Of a stretch of DNA of 64,000 nt, positions 11,974-23,900 are shown piece by piece. This stretch comes from Arion vulgaris (Eukaryota; Mollusca; Gastropoda; Stylommatophora; Arionidae): assembly GCA_020796225.1 (NCBI GenBank), contig CM036765.1, positions 34,686,066-34,750,065 on the forward strand, in the 5' to 3' direction. A program made the translations under genes and the position numbers. How positions within the stretch are numbered: the stretch's first letter is position 1; each line of letters starts with the position of its first letter. The notes under the pieces were generated by a model that saw only the letters and a list, made by a program, of their open reading frames with translations, ran no database searches and was not told the origin of the DNA.

Positions 11974-14900
11974 CTGAAATGATAAGAGAAAATATAATTG
12001 AATGATTAATGATAGGAGAAATATAATTAAATGATTATGGTTAAGAGAATATAATTAAAAGATTAATGATTAGTTAATATAAAGAAATGATAAGAGATTA
12101 TAATTAAATAAGATAATGTAATGCAACTAGTAAATTTTTTTTCTGCAAGGTTTAGAAAAGAAGAAATATTTGAGACACAAATTTTAGCCCTTTTTTTGTT
12201 CAGTTTAAATTTATGAATTATTCAAAATTCTTCTTCTTCTTCTTTTACACATTTCAACACCAAACAGAGCACAGGTCTTCAACAAACTTCTTCCAACCAT
12301 TCTTCTCTCTTATCATCCCTTCCAATTCTTTCCATGTCTTGCCTATCCTTTTAAGGGGATTCGGGTCTTGAAAATCAAGAATCTATTTTCGTTGTTTTCA
12401 TATTAATATAAAATGTGTATAAGCATTTTGAAAGAGTATGACTTAGAATATTAGAAAAAAAAAAAATGTCAAAGTGTTGCCATGGAAACAATACAAAATG
12501 GCGCTAAGCACAAATTTTCAAATTCCTAAGGCTCTGAATCTAATGAATGTAAATGAATTCTGTTTTCACTCTAAGGTGCGCAATTGTAATATCTAAAATA
12601 TTACACATTCTTTTAGAATATATTAAATATTTAATTTTTAATTAAATTTTGGGTAAAAATTCCCTCAAAATTTGGTCAAAAAAAGATGTTTTTGGAGGGT
12701 GTGTTTACACAAAAATTCATAAAAATGTAATATTTAATATATCCTAAAAAGAATGTGTAATTTTGTAGATATTACAATTGCTCACCTTAGAGTGAAAACA
12801 GAATTCATTTATATTCATTAACTTCAGAGCCTTAGGGATTTGAAAATTTGTGCTAGCCATTTGTATTGTTTCCATGGCAACGCGTTGACTTTTTTATTTT
12901 TACTAATTTTTTTCTACTATTCTATGTCATAATCTTTCAAAATTGTTATTCAAATTCTACATTAATACCAAAGCAACGAAAAAAGTTTCGAGACCAGAGT
13001 CCCCCCTTAATAACAGTATCCAGCTCTCTTCTCCATGTATTTCTAGGCCTTCATTCTACTCCACTTTCCTTGCGGGTTTGAAGACATTGTTAGCCGTCTT
13101 GCAATGCTTCATCAGCCTTCTCAATGTGTGTCCTATCCCTTGCCTCTTCCTTAGCTCTTTTTCCACTGGTATCTGCTTAGTTCATCGTTCACAATCTCAT
13201 CATACCATCTAAGTCCCTCTATTCTAAGTAAACATCCATTAACAAAGTTGTGTAGTTTTCTGGTGGTTTCTTTTGTTATCCTTCATGTTCTGAGTCATAA
13301 AACGTTTCTGCTACATAGTCATTACATTTTTTTTTCACTTTCTATTTAAGTCAACATAATAAATGTGTCTTTTGGCACATTAGCACTTATATTAACTTTA
13401 TTATTTCTTTTTCTGATGTTGAGATCTGTCTCATATTGTTGACTGCAACTTTAACCACACACATTCTATACTAGATTTTGACTTCATATCTCGTCATACT
13501 TCATTAATTTCACAATCTATATGTGGTGGTGGTGGTATTTAAACCTGTGATTCGGTAGAAGAACATCTGGACGAATGGATTAGAGCGCAGCTCTCATCTG
13601 GGAGACCTGTGTTCAATTCATGGTAAGGCTAAGGATTTTTTTTCTGTTGTGGCATAAATGAAAAATTCCTAACTTTTACAGCTTCGCAGCGACTGCACTA
13701 ACCATGCGGTCATTAAATTCCTCAGGCTCTCGCCCCACTTGTCCTACATCAATCTAACAAAGCAGTACTACAGGCAGTAATGACATATTTTTTATTATTC
13801 GGTAGAAAGAAATAATTTCATAAGGACACTATAAACTTTATAAAACTAGTTATGGGACATGCTCCATGTTTTTCATTGGTATGCTTCTTCTTCTTCTTTG
13901 TTTGTTCGACACCAACCAGTTGTTAAATCCCTCTTTGTGGTCAATATGTGATTAGTGTCTTAGAACATGTGTTTCTTGTGCTAGTTAGACAGACTCCTAC
14001 AGACCCATATTCCAACACATTCAGTTTCTGCATGCATTTAAAAAAAATTCAAGTTCATTTAGTGTGCTAAAAATGGTATTATATTAATGGTAATCAAATC
14101 TGTATCCCAAGTGATGAAGCGGTTAGCAAACCGATAGAGCTTGCTAAAAATGAAAGTTGTATATCTGCATTACCTCTGAAGTCAGAGGAACATACGCCTA
14201 TATGGTGGGGGGCGCTGATAATAAGGAAAGCATGCCTTCATGCAACAATAAATCAGAAGCACCACACCCATGTGCCCTGACTATGTCTGAATTCATCAGG
14301 AGAAAGCGAAGAAGAACGAGAAGAGTATATCTGAAGTGATTGATTAAGTTGATTGTTTCTTCCATAACAATCAAAATTTGAATCGTTGCTTTATATCACA
14401 CTGTTATAATAAAATGACTGCAACAAATCAAGTTAAGTGCTTTTCTGCATTCCAGTATCATTGGAAAATCAGATATTAATTTTGTTCTGAATATATTTAG
14501 AACTGAAGTTGAGGGAGTGAATCAATAAGAACAACAAACAAATGTAATCATAATGAGGAGATAAACAAAATAATCACCTGTGCTTGATGTAGGCAAATAA
14601 TATTTTTCCCTTGACCATCTCAGCAAATTGATCACTGTTGACAGAGATCATTGTTGGAACATGTTAGAAAAGATGGCAAAGATTGTATATATAGTGTACT
14701 TTAGTGAATTCACACTTAACTATCTCATTCATAACTGAACAAATACAAGGGAATATCATAAAAACGTGAACACATTTTGTACATATGGTTCCAACTTACA
14801 TCTTCTTCCCTTAACTCCCCTTGAAGCAGAAGGTATCAACACATTTCCTTCAACCAGATCTGTCTTGAGCAAGCCAGCTTGAGCTTAGTTCATTCCAGCT

Positions 14901-17900
14901 CTTTCCTATCTCTTCTCTTTCTCTGTTCATAGTTTGTCTCCATGTCCTTCTAGGTTACTCCCTACCTCTCTTCTATCTATTCTATATCCCCTTCGTGTCC
15001 CGGTTGACATATAAGGCTTTCACAAGAGACTTCCACTGTTGCTGTTCTGCTGCTTTTCTACCAATCGTCTCCTACGCCAGGCCACACTCCTTCAACTCTC
15101 TCTCCACAGTTCTTCTCCATGTTTCCTTTGGATGTCCAGCCCTTCTCTTCCCATCCGTTGTCCATCTGAGAGCTGTACTAGCAAACACCTCTACTGGAAT
15201 ACGACATACATGTCTAATCTACCTCCATCTTTGTCTTTTAATGATAGTCTCCAATCCCTGCCTCTCTTGCCTCCCGGACTCCCTTTCAAGGCCACATGTG
15301 AGTGTCTGGTCTTCTGTATTCTTAATGTATGTCCCAACCACTTCCATCTCCTATATTTTATTTCCTCGTTGATATTGTTGATGCCTGTGCGCCGGGTGAT
15401 CTCAGTATTTGGTAATCTCTGGTCCCAGCAAATGAAACGTCTTCCCTCAACAAAGCCTCTTATGTGACTGTCTGTATTGGTACTTATTTTCTATGTTTCT
15501 GATCCATACAGTAGGACTGTGCGCACATTTGATTTGTATATATTGATTTTGTAAGTCTGTGTTCTGTAAGTTGATGATCTCCATATGTTGTCTAACAGTT
15601 TGAATGTTTCAGCTGCCATAATTCTTGCATTGATTTTTTTCCTACATCCCCATTGATAGTTATACAGCTCCCCAATCATTTGAATCCTTCTTAAATATAC
15701 ACAATCAATCCATATTTGTATAATAATTAGGTCCGATGTATGAGGGAACAGTTTGACACATTTGAGTCTTTGGTGTTCATGCTTGTGATTTATCTATGAG
15801 ACAAATATATGACTATTGGCAGGATCAACAAGTTAGCTGTTAGGGACAGAAACTTGATTACAATGTACCGTTCAGGGATGGATACAACGGTTAGTCCAGT
15901 GAGCATACAAACAGTCAGTGAGTCGATGGAATGATGTGGACACTAATGGCTTCTATACTTCGAACAGAACAAAAGTAGTGCTGGCAACCATGCACCAGTT
16001 AGAGGAAAAGTACAGGTGATGGCTGTTAGCCCCAAGCTTAAGTATTCTTCTTCTTCGAACGCTCCATACCTATCACTTGTTAACCACTCTTTGTGATTTG
16101 TATGTAATCTGAGCGTAGGAATGATTGTACGTTTGCAGTTATGGGCCTCACATAAGCCAGCACATTTCTGCGATGAGCTTATATATATATATAAATATGC
16201 ATAATGTGCGGATGGGTCAGCAAAAAATGTAGTAAAGACTAGAGGTGCACTCAACCTGTGGTATTCTGATATCTTCATAAATAGGAAGGTAGCATTTCGA
16301 GATGAACAACAAATATTTTCAAAGAATGTATCACAATATAGCTAGAGTTGGAATAAATGGAGATACATTATATCTAACTTTTAATTGGGATATAGTATAT
16401 GATTTGCTAAACAAACAAAACATTTGTGCCATAATATGAACAAACACTTAAACATTATAAAAACATAAATTATGTTTCAGACCATGTTTCCTTCTTCCAG
16501 TCCATGTTCTCGTCTTCTGGTTCTATGTCCCCCAGACAACATTCTACAGCTTGTGGTGTTAGGTGCAGAAACTTCAAATCAAGTTCACGTAAGTCTCTCT
16601 CGTCCACCCAGGACACATAACCATAATCTACGGACATCACCTGTAAAACAAGTTTAAAAGAAATGATATAATCAATATCAACTGTTCGTAACCCTCTCAG
16701 TCCGTATTTTTTTTTTACCTCCGGATGCATTTATTTTGCAATGTATACTAAATTAGTCTGTATAATAGCTTTGCGTCATCGTAAAAATTACACTGAGCCT
16801 ATATATCGACTCAGAAGGATGAAGGGGTTAAAGTAGTTTGCAAACTAACTCATACTGTTCAAGTTTGAAGGAGATGAGAAGAGTCTTTCTAGCAAAAACA
16901 ATCAGATGGAAATTAACTTCTTGTGGACCAAACGCCACACTACGTGGCTTTGGGTTGAACACCTTTTTACCAGGAGCCACAGTAAAGGGAGTTTTTTATT
17001 TTAAATACAGATAGCTTGTATAAGCATGGCATTTGCCTGGTTCACTAAGAGTTAATAACAATAACACATGTAATATATACAATAAAATAAACATGTTTAT
17101 TAAAAAAATTGTAAAGAAATAAATAGATAATATTGAACTGTAGTGAATAAAATGTGGGCGTATGTAGCTTAAGCGGTAGTGAATTTGATCGCAATCCAAG
17201 CATACCACTTCGCAGAATTCAAACTCCGCGGCCGGCAATTTGGAAGCCAATTTGTTCGCATGGATTTTTACAGATGGGAAAAAAAGGCCTCACGGTCCAG
17301 AAAGCAATGATAAACTATTGAACATATAAGTGGTACCTAGAAAATCAACAACTTGTTTACTGTGCTTGATAGCAAGATCATGTAAAGGATATGCCACGAT
17401 TTTAATTTTCATTGAATAAAATATGGAGAGTAACTGGCACCAGAAACTAGTAGCTTTACTCAGATGGGGCTTGTTAACCTTAGTTGGGTATCTCATATAG
17501 GAGAAAGCAAACTCTTATTTCAAGCCACTGCTGTTATACGGCTGTACCTATTCATGGGAAAGACTTGGGAAATAAACCTAAAGATCAAATATGGAGCACA
17601 AGTTTCTATTGGTATTCTAGCAACCCTGCAACATTGCTAAGCTGTATCGACTTTGTTGTTCTCTTGTATTTATCATCTACGTGGACAGGGGGAAACTGCT
17701 GCAGTCAAGAAAACATTCTCCATATTAGCACACCCAATCGCCCGAGTGGTTACGGGCCCAAATTTGGGGTGTAAAGAATAGAACCACTGTTACCTGCCAT
17801 GCATGTCGTAAGAGGCGACTAAGGAGGTTTGGCTGAAATCGGATGCATGTGTCCTAAACGTGTAGAAGTCTATGCGTTTAGGGGCCTACCAAATCAATGT

Positions 17901-20900
17901 GCAACGCATACACGTTCTTGGTTAAGATCAAACATCACAAAGAGTGATTAAAATTGGTCGTAAGAACGAACGCAAAGAAGATGAAGCATGCCCAAGTAGC
18001 GCCCTGAAGAGGACACTACAGCTTCATATAACGATGGTTATATAATATGGTTATCTGAGTGATGCATACTGTAGACCTATAATGAAAAAAGAAAACCAAA
18101 AATACAAAGGGTAAAGGAAATGATACCAAAAAACAAACAAATAGCAAAGAAAGGTAGATTCATTGACAAGTACTAATACATAAGAGACTCAATTAAAATA
18201 AACAAGAGTGAGAGACTGTGGTAGGAATGGAAAACAAAAGAAAAAAGTAGCAAAGATAATAACAGATTAGTTGATGATACAAAGTAACCGACCAGCTCAT
18301 GTTTACCAACCAGTCTATGTTACATGGTAACTGACCAGTCAATGTTTCATTATAATTTGTGTACTGTTAGAAGCATATGATGTTTGGATACAGCACAGAT
18401 TTTTAACTGAAGTCTGGTGAATATTTGCATGTACAAAAAAAGAACAAAATGAAATATAAAAAGTCACCACAGACAGTAGAGATATAATAAATTCAATATG
18501 GTGTTGTAAACAATGGGAGAATGTTCTGAATAGATATTGCAGAGCTAAACCACAGGATGTCTGATATCAAAAGATAGAACATTACAAAAACTAATAGAGA
18601 GATGGAAAGAGTACAATAAAAAAAATATAAAGATAAGGCATCAAAATAATAATATGAGATCCTCAAAATAAAATAAAGATATGAGAGATTGCTTGTTCTT
18701 GTAGAGTATGTATAAATACATATTACAAAAGTAAAGAACATAGTGGCTAACCACATATAAACTACTACAGAGAACCACAATGGCAAAGTATTATGAGTAT
18801 GGAGCAAGAGGAAGACCATGCAAAAGATGGAGAGACAGCATCAAGAACAGCCTTAAGAAAATAAATAACTGCTTAAAAAGTGCCTTACAACAAGTACACT
18901 ACATTTTCCCTCCAAATACTTCTCTGAGGAAGTAAATGGTGGTAGAGACGAAATAGATAGTGGCTAACATACAGAACAATACAACTAAAGAACACAAGGA
19001 GATTCAGTAAACTTTTACAACACTTGTATCATTCTTGAAGATCTGTGCAAACTGGTAACAAAATAAAACAATGTTACTAAATGAACATATAGCTACAGTT
19101 GGCAAGAATATCCAAAATCTCATTTTTCTGGCATAACACCATCAACAAATATTACATAAACAAAGAATATTTGATATCATAACATTTTCTTTAAAGATAT
19201 CATATTACCCTATTGAAATATTTAGTTGAGAGAGACATAAAAAAGAATGAATGTACTGATATGGACAAGTCATACCTGGACTAAACAACTCTCTACATCT
19301 GTGTCAATAACCCTTGCCCTCACCCACTGGTCACAAACTTTTGCTGCCATGATTTGACCTGGAGCTAGCAACATGAGATCACCATCATAGAATGTGGATC
19401 TGTTATAAAACTTTCTGAAAGAACACAGAAAACATGCTTATCATTCATGTCTTGATGTGTTTGTTAGACATACATGTCTTGATGTGTTTGTAGACATACA
19501 GTCTTGATGTGTTTGTGTTCAGACATACATGTCTTGATGTGTTTGTTAACATAGCATGTCTGATTGTTTGTAGACAACCACATGTCTGATATTCAAGTAT
19601 TAGAACATACATGTCTTGATGGATGTTAACATACATGTCTTGATAGTGTTATCAACATACATTGATCTCTAAATAGTTATTGACATACATGTCTTGATGT
19701 AGTGTATGTTACATACATTACAAGTTGATGTGTAATTAGACTATCAGCACATGTCTAATATGATATGTGGCTAGGACATACATAGTTTGATGTGTTAAGT
19801 TAGAACATAATGTCTTATGTGTTGTTACATACATGTCTGATTGTTTTCAAATACATGTCTTGATGTGTTGTAGAGACATACATGTCTTGAATGTGTTGTA
19901 CTAATCATACATGTTGATATGTTTTGTCAGACATATCAGTCTTGAGATTTTGTGTAACATAATATAAATGTTACTATGACATATATGTCTTGATGTTTGT
20001 CAGAATATAATGTCTGATGTGTTTGTGTAACATACATCTGATATTTATAGATAGAACATGCTTGATGATATTTTTTAAGATATCATATACTCAATGATAT
20101 TTGTTGAGAACATATAGTCGAATGTTGTTGCAAGCATACATGATCTTGATGCTGTTGTCAGACATGTACATGTCTAATGATTTGTGACATCATGTTTGAT
20201 GTGTTTGAACTGAACATACATGTCTTGATGTGTTGTTAGAACATACATGTCTGATAGTTCAAGACATACATGTCTTGCTTGATGTGTTTTTAGACATACA
20301 TGTCTTGATGTGTTTGTTAACATAATGTCTTGATGTGTTTGTCAGACATACAAGTCTTATGTTTGATGAACATCTTGATGTGTTTGTAGACATACATGTC
20401 TGATGTTTGTTAGACATACATGTCTTGATGTGTTTTAGACATACATGTCATCTGATGTGTTTGTAACATACATGTCTTGATGTGTTTAGTTAGACATACA
20501 TGCTTGATGTGTTTGTAGACATACATGTCTTGATGGTCTTGATGTGTTTGTTAGACATACATGTCTTGATGTGTTTGTGACATAATGTCTTGATGTGTTT
20601 GTTACATACATGTCTTGATGTGTTTTTAACATACATGTCTTGATGTGTTTGTCAGACATACATGTCTTGATGTGTTTGTTAGACATACATGTCTTGATGT
20701 GTTTTTAGACATACATGTCTTGATGTGTTTGTAGACATACATGTCTTGATGTGTTTGTAGACATACATGTCTTGATGTGTTTGTCAGACATACATGTCTT
20801 GATGTGTTTGTCAGACATACATGTCTTGATTGTTTGTGTACATACATGTCTTGATGTGTTTGTAGACATACATGTCTTGATGTGTTTGTTAGATCATACA

Positions 20901-23900
20901 TGTCTGATGTTTGTTAGCATATAGTCTTGATGTTTTGACATACAGTCTTGATGTGTTTGTCAGACATACATGTCTTGATGTGTCTAATGTCTATTTTGTA
21001 TGACATACTGTCTGATGTTTGTAGACATAGTCTTGATGTGTTGTATCATACATGTCTTGATGTGTTGTTAGACATACATGTCTTGATGTGTTTGTTAGAC
21101 ATACATGCTGATGTGTTTTAGACATAATGTCTTGATGTGTTTGTTAGACATACATGTCTTGATGTGTTTGTTAGACATACATGTCTTGATGTGTTTGTTA
21201 GACATACATGTCTTGATGTGTTTGTTACATACATGAGTGTTTTAACATCATGTCTTGATGTGTTTGTCAGACATACATGTCTTGATGTGTTTGTCAGACA
21301 TACATGTCCTGATGTGTTTGTTAGACATACATGTCTTGATGTGTTTGTTAGACATACATGTCTTGATGTGTTTGTTAGACATACATGTCTTGATGTGTTT
21401 GTGTATCATACATGTCTTGATGTGTTTGTTAGACATACATGTCTTGATGTGTTTGTTAGACATACATGTCTTGATGTGTTTGTAGACATACATGTCTTGA
21501 TGTGTTTGTTAGACATAATGTCTTGATGTGTTTGTAGACATACATGTCTTGATGTGTTTGTAGACATACATGTCTTGATGTGTTTGTACATACATGTCTT
21601 GATGTGTTTAGACATACATGTTTATGTGTTGTGATCATACATGTCTTGATGTGTTTGTTAGACATAATGTCTTGATGTGTTTGTAGACATACAGTCTTGA
21701 TGTGTTTGTAGACATACATGTCTTGATGTGTTTGTGATCATAATGTCTTGATGTGTTTGTAGACATACATGTCTTGATGTGTTTGTCAGACATACATGTC
21801 TTGATGTGTTTGTGTATCATACATGTCTTGATGTGTTTGTTAGACATACATGTCTTGATGTGTTTGTTATACATCATGTCTTGATAGTGTTTGTCAGACA
21901 TACATGTCTTGATGTGTTTGTCAGACATACATGTCTTGATGTGTTTGTGTATCATACATGTCTTGATGTGTTTGTTAGACATACATGTCTTGATGTGTTT
22001 GTTAGACATACATGTCCTGATGTGTTTGTCAGACATACATGTCTTGATGTGTTTGTTAGACATACATGTCTTGATGTGTTTGTTAGACATACATGTCTTG
22101 ATGTGTTTGTTAGACATACATGTCTTGATGTGTTTGTTAGACATACATGTCTTGATGTGTTTGTTAGACATACATGTCTGATGTGTTTGTAGACATACAT
22201 GTCTTGATGTGTTTGTTAGACATACATGTCTTGATGTGTTTGTCAGACATACATGTCTTGATGTGTTTGTTGACATACATGTCCTGATGTGTTTGTTAGA
22301 CATACATGTTTTATGTCTTGATGTGTTTGTTAGACATACATGTCTTGATGTGTTTGTTAGACATACATGTCTTGATGTGTTTGTTAGACATACATGTCTT
22401 GATGTGTTTGTGTATCATGACATGTCTTAATGTCTTGATGTGTTTGTTAGACATACATGTCTTGATGTGTTTGTTAGACATACATGTCTTATGTCTTGAT
22501 GTGTTTGTTAGACATACATGTCTTGATGTGTTTGTTAGACATACATGTCTTGATGTGTTTGTTAGACATACATGTCCTGATGTGTTTGTTAGACATACAT
22601 GTCTTGATGTGTTTGTGTATCATACATGTCTTGATGTGTTTGTGTATCATACATGTCTTGATGTGTTTGTGTATCATACATGTCTTGATGTGTTTGTGTA
22701 TCATACATGTCTTGATGTGTTTGTGTATCATACATGTCTTGATGTGTTTGTTAGACATACATGTCTTGATGTGTTTGTTAGACATACATGTCTTGATGTG
22801 TTTGTGTATCATACATGTCTTGATGTGTTTGTGTATCATATATGTCTTGATGTGTTTGTTAGACATACATGTCTTGATGTGTTTGTTAGACATACATGTC
22901 TTGATGTGTTTGTCAGACATACATGTCTTGATGTGTTTGTTAGACATACATGTCTTGATGTGTTTGTTAGACATACATGTCTTGATGTGTTTGTTAGACA
23001 TACATGTCTTGATGTGTTTGTTAGACATACATGTCTTGATGTGTTTGTTAGACATACATGTCTTGATGTGTTTGTTAGACATATATGTCTTGATGTGTTT
23101 GTTAGACATATATGTCTTGATGTGTTTGTCAGACATACATGTCTTGATGTGTTTGTGTATCATACATGTCTTGATGTGTTTGTGTATCATATATGTCTTG
23201 ATGTGTTTGTTAGACATACATGTCTTGATGTGTTTGTTAGACATACATGTCTTGATGTGTTTGTCAGACATACATGTCTTGATGTGTTTGTTAAACATAT
23301 ATGTCTTGATGTGTTTGTCAGACATACATGTCTTGATGTGTTTGTTAAACATATATGTCTTGATGTGTTTGTTAGACATACATGTCTTGATGTGTTTGTT
23401 AGAAATACATGTCCTGATGTGTTTATCAGACCAGATATGACTTGATGTGTTTGTCAGACCAGATATGACTTGATGTGTTTATCAGACCAGACATGACTTG
23501 ATGTGCTTATCAGACTAGATATTACTTGATGTGTTTGTCAGACCAGGTATGACTTGATGTGTTTGTCAGACCAGATATGACTTGATGTATTTATCAGACC
23601 AGGTATGACTTGATGTGTTTGTCAGACATACATTATAAAAATCAGATTCCCATTAAATATATTGAGCAACAAATGTTTTGTCTTCACAGAACTCTCATGA
23701 TCTTTCTTCTTTTCTTTTCTTCAATCCTGATTTGCCTCACAGTGTCAGAATAAGAAAAGATTTCTAGAACGGGCTTTTGTGTGCGATTCATAGATAGTGT
23801 CCTTCGTCTCCTCTGCTATCTCTGAATCCACCTTTTGTGTGACCAGCCATTTGCTCTGTATCAGAGCAACATTGCTCTTTGAGTCTGTTGGCAATCTGCC

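Noticed and set aside
17484..17774. 96-codon plus ORF
   Set aside because: Its 3' end runs into SINE subfamily G and the rest has no recognisable domain.
21635..23445. ORFs of 222-379 codons on both strands (HVLMCLLDI / VRHTCLDVF / MSNKHIKTC repeats)
   Set aside because: A 27-bp unit with no stops keeps several frames open on both strands at once; nothing distinguishes one frame as coding.
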